This document shows positions 46,390 to 55,533 of a stretch of DNA of 64,000 bases, piece by piece. The translations under genes and the position numbers were made by a program. Below the pieces are notes generated by a model, which saw nothing but the letters and a program-made list of their open reading frames with translations, did not search any database and was not told the DNA's origin. Numbering within the stretch: the first letter of the stretch is position 1; each line of letters begins with the position of its first letter. The DNA lies in contig DGZP01000084.1 in the NCBI GenBank assembly GCA_002398565.1, positions 1 to 64,000 of the forward strand. The letters run 5' to 3'. This DNA is from Proteiniphilum sp. UBA4977 (GTDB lineage: Bacteria > Bacteroidota > Bacteroidia > Bacteroidales > Dysgonomonadaceae).

Positions 46390-46424
46390 ATGAGCCCTCT
46401 TAATAAAGATGGCTCATTATCTTT
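46390..46424 (+). terminator. Hairpin between convergent genes
   Basis: ATGAGCC (46390-46396) and GGCTCAT (46411-46417) pair around a 14-base loop, followed by TATCTTTG. It can serve the dehydrogenase gene on the plus strand and, in reverse, the aspartate dehydrogenase gene. Confidence 0.45.
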
Positions 46425-46439
46425 GCAGCAAAGCGTTGC

Positions 46440-47231
46440 TTAAAATACAATGGGAGAAACAATATTCTGCAAGGAGGCTACCACCGACCATCCGGCTATT
46501 TCAGGCGTGGCGCTGAAGACATCCACCACAGCATGTACCTGATCGTTCTCTATCTCCACCCGTTGTCTGTCGCCGGCAACGAAACGGGGAGTAGACTCCA
46601 TGGTCACCTGTAGCTTTTCAGGGCCGACCGTTGCAAGAGAAGCCGCCACTGCCACATTCAACCCGGTGGGAAACACGTCTATTGCTTCTCTGGCTGTACC
46701 GGAAAAAACCTGTTTGTTTTCGACCTCCATGTCGGCACTATAGAAATGCGATCTTCTGAATGCACGTACCCCTTTTTCATTCAGGAACTGAGCGGAGGCA
46801 TTTCCCATCAGCGTAGCCGTTCGCAAGACATCGAACCCTCCCGTAGCTCCAGAAGCGAGATATACCCGTGTTCCGTGTGCCCTGCCTGCTTCCTTCACCG
46901 CTTCTAAAAAACCGTCATCAGCAAGGGCTCCAATAGATAAAGTTACAATGGAAGTACCATTTTTCAGGGTTGGCAACGTCAGTTCCTTCATTGCCGCTGG
47001 TGATGCGGCCTCGACCAGAAAATCGGGTTTCAAGGCGAGCAGCTCATCCAACGAGGTGCATGCTTTGCATGCCCTCCCTGCCTGCTCCATCTTTGCAGCC
47101 AGTCTTTCTGCTTTTGCCGGTGTTCGCGAATAAACACCCACCAGATCGTACTCGGGCAACAGCCCGTTTAACAGGGCATCCACCACAATATCGGCCAGAT
47201 AACCACAACCAACAATCACTAGTTTTTCCAT
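46440..47231 (-). CDS. nadX: L-aspartate dehydrogenase-like protein
   Basis: Aspartate dehydrogenase oxidises L-aspartate to iminoaspartate, the first step of NAD synthesis in organisms without NadB, and some homologues act in amino-acid breakdown. The 263-residue protein has the Rossmann motif VGCGYLADIVVDAL at residues 7-20, the family segment VEAASPAAMKE near 78, the central SGATGGFDVLRTA near 132, NVAVAASLATVG near 195 and a short C-terminal domain. The frame extends to 47279, but the consensus promoter at 47237-47268 lies inside that part, so the ATG at 47231 is the start. The mRNA is then predicted to be leaderless. nadA and nadC are not nearby. Confidence 0.82.
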   Translation of the reverse strand: MEKLVIVGCGYLADIVVDALLNGLLPEYDLVGVYSRTPAKAERLAAKMEQAGRACKACTSLDELLALKPDFLVEAASPAAMKELTLPTLKNGTSIVTLSIGALADDGFLEAVKEAGRAHGTRVYLASGATGGFDVLRTATLMGNASAQFLNEKGVRAFRRSHFYSADMEVENKQVFSGTAREAIDVFPTGLNVAVAASLATVGPEKLQVTMESTPRFVAGDRQRVEIENDQVHAVVDVFSATPEIAGWSVVASLQNIVSPIVF

Positions 47232-47236
47232 AACCG

Positions 47237-47268
47237 CAAAGGTAAGGTCTTTTGGATAGATTCCCAAA
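47237..47268 (-). promoter_or_regulatory. Consensus promoter abutting the nadX start codon
   Basis: On the minus strand TTTG (47268-47265), a 20-base spacer and TACCTTTG (47244-47237) match the consensus in full. The start codon is at 47231, five bases after the -7 element, so little or no leader is expected. Confidence 0.65.
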
Positions 47269-47466
47269 TAGCCATTCAAGTGCAGTTTCCTGTTTTCATG
47301 GTTGTATCTGCTTGTACAGATACAAAAAAATAGAAGACAAGCACATTCTGAATCAGGACACCAGTATTACCGATTCTTCGAAAAAAAAGTCATCATAATG
47401 CCCGTTCAAACAAGATATTACATCTTACAAACAATCGGTTTCATATCAAAACATGCTGTATATAAT

Positions 47467-47496
47467 TTTTCAAACGAAAAAATTACAGTAAATTTG
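47467..47496 (+). promoter_or_regulatory. Promoter abutting the GH3 start codon
   Basis: TAAATTTG (47489-47496) matches TAnnTTTG; TTTT near 47467 is a near -33 match. The ATG at 47502 lies five bases after it. Confidence 0.5.
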
Positions 47497-47501
47497 AGGG
47501 A

Positions 47502-50369
47502 ATGAAACGATTAACACGAAAAATAATAAAAAGAATGCAAATTTTTGCGATTACCCCCATTATCGGATTATTTTATTTGGTCTCCGCATCTGTCTGCGGA
47601 CAAGACAAGATAGATATTCCGGACAGATATCTACCCAAAAACAAACAGATTTATCAAAAAGGCTGGATCGACTTCAACAAAAATGGAAGAATGGATGTCT
47701 ATGAAAATCCGGAAGCAGAAATTGAGGAGCGGATTACTGATCTGATCAGCCAAATGACGCTGGAAGAGAAGACCAATCAGATGGTCACCCTCTACGGATA
47801 CGGCAGGGTGCTGGAAGACGATCTTCCCACCCCGGAATGGAAAAACAGGCTTTGGAAAGATGGAATAGGAGCCATAGACGAACACCTGAACGGCTTCCGT
47901 CAGTGGGGACTTCCACCCTCCGACAACCCTTATGTCTGGCCGGCCTCGCGCCACGCATGGGCTTTGAATGAGGTGCAGCGTTTTTTCATTGAAGAGACAC
48001 GGCTGGGAATCCCGGTGGATTTCACCAACGAAGGCATCCGGGGTGTGGAAAGCTACATGGCCACCAATTTCCCCACACAACTGGGACTAGGCCATACATG
48101 GAACAAGGATCTTGTGAAGAAGGTGGGGTATATCACCGGCCGGGAAGCAAGACTTCTGGGCTATACCAACGTATATGCGCCCATCCTCGATGTGGGCCGT
48201 GACCAACGGTGGGGCAGGTACGAAGAGGTATACGGGGAGAGTCCCTTTTTGGTGGCCGAGCTGGGTATATACATGGTACAGGGGCTGCAAAAAGATTTTC
48301 AGGTCGCCTCAACCGGAAAGCACTATGCCGCTTACAGCAATAATAAGGGAGGCAGGGAAGGCATGTCGCGTGTAGACCCGCAGATGTCGCCACGGGAGGT
48401 GGAGAATGTGCACATGTACCCCTGGGAGCGGGTAATCAGGGAGGCAGGGTTGCTGGGAGTAATGAGCGCCTACAACGATTATGACGGCTTCCCCATTCAG
48501 AGCAGCTACTACTGGCTCACCACCCGCCTAAGAAAAGAGATGGGCTTTAGGGGCTACGTTGTCTCCGACAGCGACGCTGTGGAATACCTCTACTCCAAAC
48601 ACGGCACCGCATCCGATATGAAACAGGCGGTATACCAGTCGGTGATGGCCGGACTCAATGTGCGTTGTACCTTCCGCTCGCCCGACTCCTATGTGTTGCC
48701 GCTGCGTGATCTGATCAGGGAAGGGGCGATTGAGATGGAGACGGTCGACGAGAGGGTAAGAGATATTCTGCGGGTGAAATTCCTCATAGGCTTGTTTGAC
48801 TCCCCCTATCAAACGGATTTGAAACAGGCCGATGCAGAAGTAAATTCGGAAGAGCATCAGAAGGTAGCGCTTCAAGCCTCGCGTGAGAGCATCGTATTAT
48901 TAAAAAACAACAAAAACATCTTGCCCCTGAAAAAGGCGGATATTCAAACCATCGCCGTATGCGGACCGAATGCCGACGATGCCTCTTATGCCCTGACCCA
49001 CTACGGTCCTCTGGCCGTGGAGGTGAAAACCGTTTTGGACGGAATCCGTGACAAGGCGGGAGACGACATGGAAGTACTATACACAAAAGGGTGCGACATC
49101 GTGGATGCACACTGGCCGGACTCTGAAATTATCGATTACCCGATCACGGCCGCAGAACAGGCCGAGATTGACAATGCCGTGGCCAACGCCTTGAAAAGCG
49201 ATGTGGCCGTTGTGGTGCTGGGAGGAAATAGCCGCACTGCCGGTGAAAACAAGTCCCGTTCGTCACTCGACCTGCCCGGCCGCCAACTGGATCTATTAAA
49301 AGCAATTCACGCTACGGGCAAACCCGTGATACTGGTTCTGATTAACGGACGTCCCCTGTCCATCAACTGGGCAGACAGGAATATCCCGGGAATCATTGAA
49401 GCATGGTACCCCGGGTCACAGGGAGGAACGGCCGTAGCCGACGTACTCTTCGGGGACTATAACCCGGGAGGGAAACTGACCGTAACCTTCCCCAAGACTG
49501 TGGGACAGATTCCATTCAACTTCCCGGCAAAACCAGCTTCGCAAGTCGACGGTGGACGCACTCCCGGCCCGGAAGGGAACCAGAGCCGGGTGAACAGGGC
49601 CTTGTATCCTTTTGGATATGGCCTGAGCTACACCACCTTTGCCTATTCAGACCTGCAGCTTTCGAAAGAAGAGATTACCGACAAAGAGAGCCTTTTCGTC
49701 ACAGTAAAAGTAAAAAACACCGGCGACAGGGTCGGCGATGAAGTTGTGCAACTGTACACCAGGGATGTATTAAGTTCGGTCACCACCTATGAGAAGAACC
49801 TGCGCGGTTTCGAAAGGATTCACCTGCAGCCCGGTGAGGAAAAGGAGATACAGTTTGCCATTCACCCCCGCGATGTAAAACTTTTGAATAGTGACAACGA
49901 ATGGGTTGTTGAACCGGGTGAATTCAGGGTGATGATCGGCGCCTCGTCGGAGGATATCAGGCTGAGCCGATCATTCTTCGTGCTGGGGGAAGGATTCGAC
50001 AAACACAAGCTGGTAGCAACCCCATTGGTGACTTCCGATCCGCAGACCTCTGACGCACTGAATGTGCTGGACAAAGACCGGGACTCATTTTGGGAAGGCC
50101 ATAAAGGGTACTTTCTTACCTTCCCGCTGAACGAAAACATACCGCTGGATCACATCGCAATACGTTGGCACAAAGAGAGTGACCCGCAGGCGGTCTTTGA
50201 AATACAGATATCCAGTGGCGGCGGACAGTTTATGACTGTTTTCAAAGGGTCTCCCAGGGAGTTAAACAAAACAAACAAATACACGTTCAACGAAACGGCC
50301 GGTACAGATCTGAGAATTAAAATCGTATCGGGGCACGTGAAAATTTCCGACGTGGAGATAATCCGATAA
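47502..50369 (+). CDS. Glycoside hydrolase family 3, secreted
   Basis: GH3 enzymes release terminal beta-linked glucose, xylose or other sugars. The 955-residue protein has a basic N-terminus and a signal peptide ending near SVCGQ (residue 34), an EF-hand-like loop DFNKNGRMDVYE at 57-68, the N-terminal GH3 barrel with the likely nucleophile Asp356 in VVSDSDAV, the second GH3 domain near 450-670 (GGNSRTAGENKSRSSLDLPG), a fibronectin-III-like domain near 720-820 and a C-terminal galactose-binding-like domain from about 850. Specificity cannot be read reliably. It opens a three-gene cassette with GH20 and CE15. If the transcript starts near 47500, translation begins at a leaderless ATG or at the ATG at 47535. 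Confidence 0.9.
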   Translation: MKRLTRKIIKRMQIFAITPIIGLFYLVSASVCGQDKIDIPDRYLPKNKQIYQKGWIDFNKNGRMDVYENPEAEIEERITDLISQMTLEEKTNQMVTLYGYGRVLEDDLPTPEWKNRLWKDGIGAIDEHLNGFRQWGLPPSDNPYVWPASRHAWALNEVQRFFIEETRLGIPVDFTNEGIRGVESYMATNFPTQLGLGHTWNKDLVKKVGYITGREARLLGYTNVYAPILDVGRDQRWGRYEEVYGESPFLVAELGIYMVQGLQKDFQVASTGKHYAAYSNNKGGREGMSRVDPQMSPREVENVHMYPWERVIREAGLLGVMSAYNDYDGFPIQSSYYWLTTRLRKEMGFRGYVVSDSDAVEYLYSKHGTASDMKQAVYQSVMAGLNVRCTFRSPDSYVLPLRDLIREGAIEMETVDERVRDILRVKFLIGLFDSPYQTDLKQADAEVNSEEHQKVALQASRESIVLLKNNKNILPLKKADIQTIAVCGPNADDASYALTHYGPLAVEVKTVLDGIRDKAGDDMEVLYTKGCDIVDAHWPDSEIIDYPITAAEQAEIDNAVANALKSDVAVVVLGGNSRTAGENKSRSSLDLPGRQLDLLKAIHATGKPVILVLINGRPLSINWADRNIPGIIEAWYPGSQGGTAVADVLFGDYNPGGKLTVTFPKTVGQIPFNFPAKPASQVDGGRTPGPEGNQSRVNRALYPFGYGLSYTTFAYSDLQLSKEEITDKESLFVTVKVKNTGDRVGDEVVQLYTRDVLSSVTTYEKNLRGFERIHLQPGEEKEIQFAIHPRDVKLLNSDNEWVVEPGEFRVMIGASSEDIRLSRSFFVLGEGFDKHKLVATPLVTSDPQTSDALNVLDKDRDSFWEGHKGYFLTFPLNENIPLDHIAIRWHKESDPQAVFEIQISSGGGQFMTVFKGSPRELNKTNKYTFNETAGTDLRIKIVSGHVKISDVEIIR

Positions 50370-50393
50370 AAACAACCAAACGAAAATACTCCC

Positions 50394-51959
50394 ATGATGA
50401 AAAATATTTTTACTATTTTGATGATAATGCTGGTAAGCGCGCCCGGTGCTTCCGCACAGGAAATCACTCCCCGCCCGAATCATTATGAAACCCAGGCGGG
50501 CACGGTAAACTTACCGCGGACAATCACCATCACCGCTAACGATGAGTTCGACGATCTGATTCCGGATTTCGTGGAGACTGCCCAAAAGTTTTCGATCCAC
50601 ACACAGAGGAAAGAGGAAAACGGATTCATCCGGCTCTCCAAAAACGAGGCGCTCAACAATCCGGAGGAATACCGGATAAGGATTGCCCCAACGGGCATCC
50701 TTATCGAAGCCGGCTCCCCAAACGGCTGTTTCTACGGCCTGCAATCCACATTGCAGTTAATTACCGGTGCCGGCAGGGAAGGAACCCTGCCCCTGGCTGT
50801 CATTCAGGATAAACCCCGTTTCGGCTGGAGAGGTGTGATGGTGGACGAGTCCCGTCACTTTATCGGAAAAGCAGAAATTATGAGGTTGCTGGACTTTATG
50901 GCGATGTATAAGCTCAATAAATTTCACTGGCATCTTACCGATTCGCAAGGATGGCGTATCGAGATCAAAAAATATCCGCTGCTGACAACAGTCGGTGCCA
51001 CGGGAAATTTCTCCGACCCGGAAGCATCAGCACAATTCTATACGCAGGAGGATATTGCGGAAATCGTGAAATATGCCAGCGATCGTTTTATCGAGATAAT
51101 CCCGGAAATTGACATGCCCGGTCATGCTACTGCCGCCGTCAAGGCATATCCCGAATTCAGCGGTGGCGGATCGGAAAAATACCCTCATTTCACTTTTCAT
51201 CCCGGGAAAGAGGGCACCTACACGTTTCTGACCGGTATTCTCCGGGAAATAACAACTCTTTTTCCTTCTTCTTTCATTCATATTGGAGGTGATGAAGTCC
51301 ATTTCGGCAATAAACAATGGCATGATATGCCGGAAGTCCGTTCACTCATGAAAAGGGAAGGACTGGAAGACCTGGTAGAGGTGGAACACTATTTCCTGCA
51401 GCGCATGGCAGACTCCGTGAAGGTCCTGGGCAAGACAGTGATCGGATGGGATGAAGTGGTCACTGCCGGACTTCCGGCAAACAACACACGGGTGATGTGG
51501 TGGAGACACGATCAGCCCCAGCTGCTGGAAAAAGCCCTCACCATGGGTTACGGCACCATACTCTGCCCGAGGATACCTCTTTATTTCGATTTTGTACAGC
51601 ACGAATCCCATACCTCGGGACGTAAATGGGATGGCGCCTTTGCTCCTATTGAAAGTGTATACGAGTTTCCCAGCCTCAGACTGACCGGCGGAGTTTCTTT
51701 TTGTTCACCCCATGTGATGGGAATTCAGGCCAATGTCTGGACTGAAGTAATTCATAGTAAGGAAAGATTTCAGTTTATGGTCTTTCCACGTATCGCAGCC
51801 CTGGCCGAGGCAGCCTGGAGTAACGATGCAGTAAAAGACTTCCGGCATTTCGACAGGCGGATGGAGAAAATGACAGACCTCTACAGAAAGAGCGGCATCG
51901 CATTCTTTGACTACAGGAATCCGGGAGTAAGCCCGGAGATAATGGGACCGGAAAAATAA
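50394..51959 (+). CDS. Glycoside hydrolase family 20, beta-N-acetylhexosaminidase
   Basis: GH20 enzymes remove terminal beta-GlcNAc or GalNAc from glycoproteins, chitin oligomers or glycosaminoglycans by substrate-assisted catalysis. The 521-residue protein has a signal peptide (to about residue 21), a GH20b domain (25-140) and the catalytic barrel, with HWHLTDSQGWR near 178 and the catalytic Asp300-Glu301 pair in HIGGDEVHF. WWRHDQ near 364 and a late NVWTE segment near 445 fit the sugar-binding pocket. The gene begins 24 bases after GH3. Confidence 0.93.
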   Translation: MMKNIFTILMIMLVSAPGASAQEITPRPNHYETQAGTVNLPRTITITANDEFDDLIPDFVETAQKFSIHTQRKEENGFIRLSKNEALNNPEEYRIRIAPTGILIEAGSPNGCFYGLQSTLQLITGAGREGTLPLAVIQDKPRFGWRGVMVDESRHFIGKAEIMRLLDFMAMYKLNKFHWHLTDSQGWRIEIKKYPLLTTVGATGNFSDPEASAQFYTQEDIAEIVKYASDRFIEIIPEIDMPGHATAAVKAYPEFSGGGSEKYPHFTFHPGKEGTYTFLTGILREITTLFPSSFIHIGGDEVHFGNKQWHDMPEVRSLMKREGLEDLVEVEHYFLQRMADSVKVLGKTVIGWDEVVTAGLPANNTRVMWWRHDQPQLLEKALTMGYGTILCPRIPLYFDFVQHESHTSGRKWDGAFAPIESVYEFPSLRLTGGVSFCSPHVMGIQANVWTEVIHSKERFQFMVFPRIAALAEAAWSNDAVKDFRHFDRRMEKMTDLYRKSGIAFFDYRNPGVSPEIMGPEK

Positions 51960-51979
51960 AAACACAATGAATCATTCCA

Positions 51980-53269
51980 ATGAAAAAAACAAAAATCCTG
52001 ACCACCGTGATTCTGTGTCTTGTTTTTGCAAGCACACACGCACAACAGAACGTAAATTACGATGAATCGCAAGTACCTGCGTACATCCTTCCTGAACTTT
52101 TGAAGTGTCGGAACGGAGAAATGGTCACCACGGCAGAGCAGTGGGAAAAGCAGAGAAGACCGGAACTGATGGAACTCTTTGCCTCCAAAATGTATGGTCG
52201 CACTCCTGCCGGGGACATCGATATCTCATACGAGATATTGACAGACAACCCCGATGCGCTGAGTGGCAAAGCAACAAGCAGACAGGTCAAGTTTACCTTT
52301 TCGAACGGAAATAAAAAAACGGAAGCCATCCTGTTGATGTATATCCCGAATATGCGAAAAGGAAAAGTTCCGGTGTTTGTAGGATACAATTTCAAGGGAA
52401 ACCACAGCACTACCACAGACACAACAATTCTCCACTCCCCCGCCTTCCGTCTGGTGAAAGAGCCGGGTCACCCGGATTGGGAGAGAGGGAATCAGGCGAA
52501 CCGGTGGAGTTACGACATGATAATCGACCGGGGATATGCTGTTGCCACCATGTGTTATCATGACATCTTCCCCGATAAGCCGGAATTAAAAGAGTACAGC
52601 GTGGTCTCTCTTTTTCCGGGATACGATCCTGACAAAACAGCTCCCGAAGAGTGGCAGGCTATCGGCGCATGGGCCTGGGGGTCCAGCCGGATTGTCGATT
52701 TCCTGGAAACACAGGAAGAGATAGACACGAACAAAATAGCCATCATGGGACACTCCCGCCAGGGGAAGGCTGCGCTTTGGGCCGGTGCTCAGGATGAACG
52801 TTTTCGTATCGTTATATCCAATAATTCCGGTTGTGGCGGAGCAGCACTCTTCAGGAGAAAATTCGGGGAAACTGCCGAGATCATCAACAAAGCATTTCCT
52901 CATTGGTTCTGTGAAAGTTTCCGTCAATACAACAACAAGGAGGAATTGTTGCCGGTCGACCAGCATCAGTTGCTCGCCCTGATTGCACCACGCAAGGTAT
53001 ACGTGGCGAGTGCTGAAGAAGATCTGTGGGCCGATCCGAGAGGTGAATTTTTAGCCGCATATCATGCCGGCCCGGTATACCGGCTATACGGATTAGAAAC
53101 TATTGGGTCGGATGAAATGCCGGCATTGCATACACCCATCACTGGTGATATCGGATATCACATCAGGGCCGGTAAACATGATGTGACGGAGTACGACTGG
53201 AAACGATACCTGGACTTTGCCGATGCCCATTTTTCGAAAAATTCGGTAACCCGCCCTAGCTTTAAATAA
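51980..53269 (+). CDS. CE15-type glucuronoyl esterase
   Basis: CE15 enzymes cleave ester bonds between glucuronoyl side chains of xylan and lignin alcohols; bacterial members can have wider substrates. The 429-residue protein has a signal peptide (to about residue 21) and an alpha/beta-hydrolase fold. The nucleophile Ser259 lies in GHSRQGKAALWAGA; Glu at AEEDLWADP near residue 355 and His in GKHDVTEYDW near 407 complete the likely triad. The motif NNSGCGGAALFRR near 281 is typical of bacterial CE15. It follows GH20 by 20 bases and ends the cassette. Confidence 0.85.
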   Translation: MKKTKILTTVILCLVFASTHAQQNVNYDESQVPAYILPELLKCRNGEMVTTAEQWEKQRRPELMELFASKMYGRTPAGDIDISYEILTDNPDALSGKATSRQVKFTFSNGNKKTEAILLMYIPNMRKGKVPVFVGYNFKGNHSTTTDTTILHSPAFRLVKEPGHPDWERGNQANRWSYDMIIDRGYAVATMCYHDIFPDKPELKEYSVVSLFPGYDPDKTAPEEWQAIGAWAWGSSRIVDFLETQEEIDTNKIAIMGHSRQGKAALWAGAQDERFRIVISNNSGCGGAALFRRKFGETAEIINKAFPHWFCESFRQYNNKEELLPVDQHQLLALIAPRKVYVASAEEDLWADPRGEFLAAYHAGPVYRLYGLETIGSDEMPALHTPITGDIGYHIRAGKHDVTEYDWKRYLDFADAHFSKNSVTRPSFK

Positions 53270-53348
53270 AAGGATACATCGACCATCTTGAGCAGTATTG
53301 ATCCCTTTACGACCCCGGTACCCGAAAGAATCATTGCCGATGCCGGTT

Positions 53349-53377
53349 ACCGTTGCGAGAGAAGCTGCCACTGCCAC
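53349..53377 (-). pseudogene. Fragment resembling aspartate dehydrogenase
   Basis: Twenty-seven of 29 bases match nadX positions 46627-46655 in the same orientation, in the codons for VAVAASLATV. The frame goes on as TGIGNDSF, which also recalls the aspartate dehydrogenase family, but then loses resemblance. No gene-length frame exists, so it is at most a remnant. Confidence 0.4.
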
Positions 53378-53441
53378 CTTGTAGCTACTGTAAACAATGA
53401 TACAAACTTCATTTTTTCAGGAAGAGACAAAAAAGTCAAAA

Positions 53442-53473
53442 TTTCAAATCTTATTATTTTTTCGCTTACTTTG
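53442..53473 (+). promoter_or_regulatory. Possible promoter of the sigma/anti-sigma operon
   Basis: TTTC (53442-53445), a 20-base spacer and TTACTTTG (53466-53473) each differ from consensus by one base. Confidence 0.35.
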
Positions 53474-53508
53474 TAATCCGATTAATTATAGTAGATTTTA
53501 TAAAACAG

Positions 53509-54036
53509 GTGAAAACAGGAATGGACCTTGCCTCTCTCTACAATCTGTATGTGAATGATTTATTTATCTATGGATGTTACCTCGGCTTTGAAAGGGAGGT
53601 TGTAAAAGATGCCATTCACGATGTCTTCGTAAAGCTCACAGCTGATGAAGACTTGTTAAGGCATATCAGTCACATCAAATTCTATCTTTTCAAATCACTT
53701 AAGAACAGACTACTGGACATTCACAAAGAAGTCAGAAGGGAAGTAACACTGGGAAATGTAGTTCCTCTCGAGGAGATGCCATTCAATATCATGATAAATG
53801 TGGAAGACCTGATAATTGAAAGGGAAGAACAGATACAGATAAAGAACGAGATCGAGCAAATGCTCAATGCGCTTACCGACAGGCAGCGCGAAATTATTTA
53901 TCTCCGCTATGTACAGGAATACGACTACAAACAAATTGCCGAACTCCTGCAAATCAGTGTTCACGGCTGCCGCAAACTGGTGTCGAAAGCGATACTAAGC
54001 CTGAGAGAAAGATTCAGTGTCTTTTTAATTCTTTGA
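53509..54036 (+). CDS. ECF-type RNA polymerase sigma factor
   Basis: The 175-residue protein has the ECF sigma layout: region 2 with LFIYGCYLGFEREVVKDAIHDVFVKLTAD and KFYLFKSLKNRLLDIHKE (residues about 15-85), and region 4 with LTDRQREIIYLRYVQEYDYKQIAELLQIS near 122-150 as the helix-turn-helix. It belongs to the group paired with FecR anti-sigma factors that control SusC/D loci in Bacteroidetes. The start is a GTG at 53509 or the ATG four codons later (53521); the sequence does not decide. The FecR gene follows after a 186-base gap. Confidence 0.9.
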   Translation: MKTGMDLASLYNLYVNDLFIYGCYLGFEREVVKDAIHDVFVKLTADEDLLRHISHIKFYLFKSLKNRLLDIHKEVRREVTLGNVVPLEEMPFNIMINVEDLIIEREEQIQIKNEIEQMLNALTDRQREIIYLRYVQEYDYKQIAELLQISVHGCRKLVSKAILSLRERFSVFLIL

Positions 54037-54222
54037 GACTATTCTTTTTTTAGACGATGTACATTTACGACCAGAAGGCCATCGTCCCGCTTTTTCTCAC
54101 ACCAGAAATGTTAAAATTATAAGATTTTATCAAAATAAGGGGATAAATAAAATTCAAAATCGTTTTCATACAAACAACGGAATTTTAAAAACGACATTTC
54201 CCAAGTATAAATAATAACCGGA

Positions 54223-55407
54223 ATGGAGAGGAACAATATTTGTAACAGTTATACGGATCTTTTAAAAGACCAACGATTCCTCCAATGGCAGTTGATGTCT
54301 GATGAGACAATGAACAGTTATTGGAAAGAATTCTTCTTTCAACATCCCGAGTTAAAAAACGAATTACTACAAGCCATCCACTACCTGAAAAAAGAGGGCT
54401 TGAATAAAAGTAGTTTAAATGACGATGAACGTATGGCACTGTTTGAAAGAATTCAAATAAGTGTAAACCGGAAAAAAAAGAAAAAAATTTTCACATTGAT
54501 AGGGTATGCATCAGCAGTAGCCGTAATTGCGCTAATCATACTCGGAATTAAGCTGTTTTCTTTGACTCCGGAGTCTCTTGTTAGACCCGACAAAGAGATT
54601 ATTATCGGAGAAGTATTGAATAATAAGGATATTCAGCTGATTACAAGTGGAAAAACTATATCATTCGATAACGATGTGGAGGTCAGCTTAAATGATGAAG
54701 GGACAGTTGAGGTCACCCAGCGTGATAATGATGTCACCCGGTTAGCTGTGAATCATGACCAGATCAATTCATTGATTGTACCTTTCGGGAAACGATCTAC
54801 GCTTAGGCTTGCGGATGGTACCAAAGTGTGGCTGAATTCAGGATCGGTGCTTGAATTTCCAACACAATTTTCTGGAAAAAACAGAGAAATAAAACTTGCC
54901 TCCGGAGAGATGTATATTGAAGTAGCACATGACAAAGAGAAACCTTTCTATGTTCACACGCCAGATTTCAAACTGAGAGTGTACGGGACCAAATTCAATC
55001 TCTCAAACTATGACAACTCTCCCGGTTCTGTAGTATTGGTGGAGGGAAGTGTCAGCGTACAATCGGGTACGGAAGAAATGTTTCTGAATCCGAATGAACA
55101 ACTACTCATTTCCAGGGGGAAAGCTCCCGAACGTCAGACTGTAGACGTGACCCATTATATCAGCTGGAAAGACGGATACCTTTTGTTAGAGAATACACCG
55201 ATGACAGATGTCCTGGATAAAGTAGAAAGATACTATAATCTTTCCTTTAATTATGAGCAGGATGTAAATTTGAAAAAACGCACCTGTTCCGGCAAGATTT
55301 ATCTCTCGGAAAATCTAGATAACGTGATGACCACCATTACCCTGCTAAGTGCCACACAATTTAAAAAAGAAAATAACCGAATATATATTAGTCATGCAAC
55401 GGAATAA
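54223..55407 (+). CDS. FecR-family anti-sigma factor
   Basis: FecR proteins span the inner membrane, hold an ECF sigma factor and release it when the outer-membrane receptor signals. The 394-residue protein has a cytoplasmic N-terminus of about 85 residues, one membrane helix (about 90-110), the FecR periplasmic domain (LIVPFGKRSTLRLADGTKVWLNSGS near 183 and YGTKFNLSNYD near 255) and a C-terminal STN-contacting DUF4974 domain (LLLENTPMTDVLDKVERYYNLSF). It is the link between the sigma factor upstream and the STN-bearing SusC downstream. Confidence 0.92.
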   Translation: MERNNICNSYTDLLKDQRFLQWQLMSDETMNSYWKEFFFQHPELKNELLQAIHYLKKEGLNKSSLNDDERMALFERIQISVNRKKKKKIFTLIGYASAVAVIALIILGIKLFSLTPESLVRPDKEIIIGEVLNNKDIQLITSGKTISFDNDVEVSLNDEGTVEVTQRDNDVTRLAVNHDQINSLIVPFGKRSTLRLADGTKVWLNSGSVLEFPTQFSGKNREIKLASGEMYIEVAHDKEKPFYVHTPDFKLRVYGTKFNLSNYDNSPGSVVLVEGSVSVQSGTEEMFLNPNEQLLISRGKAPERQTVDVTHYISWKDGYLLLENTPMTDVLDKVERYYNLSFNYEQDVNLKKRTCSGKIYLSENLDNVMTTITLLSATQFKKENNRIYISHATE

Positions 55408-55455
55408 AATATGACAGCCTATGATAAAATAAAATAAAACGAAAACAATAAAAGA

Positions 55456-55482
55456 CCGGATGATACTGCGAATATCATCCGG
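55456..55482 (+). terminator. Perfect 10-bp hairpin between FecR and SusC genes
   Basis: CCGGATGATA and TATCATCCGG pair perfectly around a 7-base loop. A T-rich run appears only about 10 bases later, so it may be a weak terminator or an RNA-processing and stability element separating regulators from the transport genes. Confidence 0.5.
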
Positions 55483-55533
55483 GCTGAGTAATTTAATTTT
55501 CTTAGTCCAATAATAATTAAATTGTACAAAAAT

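Noticed and set aside
47302..47505. 67-residue frame before the GH3 gene
   Set aside because: No family features, and it runs across the promoter region of the GH3 gene.
53093..53377. 94-residue minus-strand frame
   Set aside because: It begins in the nadX-like fragment but soon becomes antisense to the CE15 gene and loses all resemblance; treated as a remnant, not a gene.
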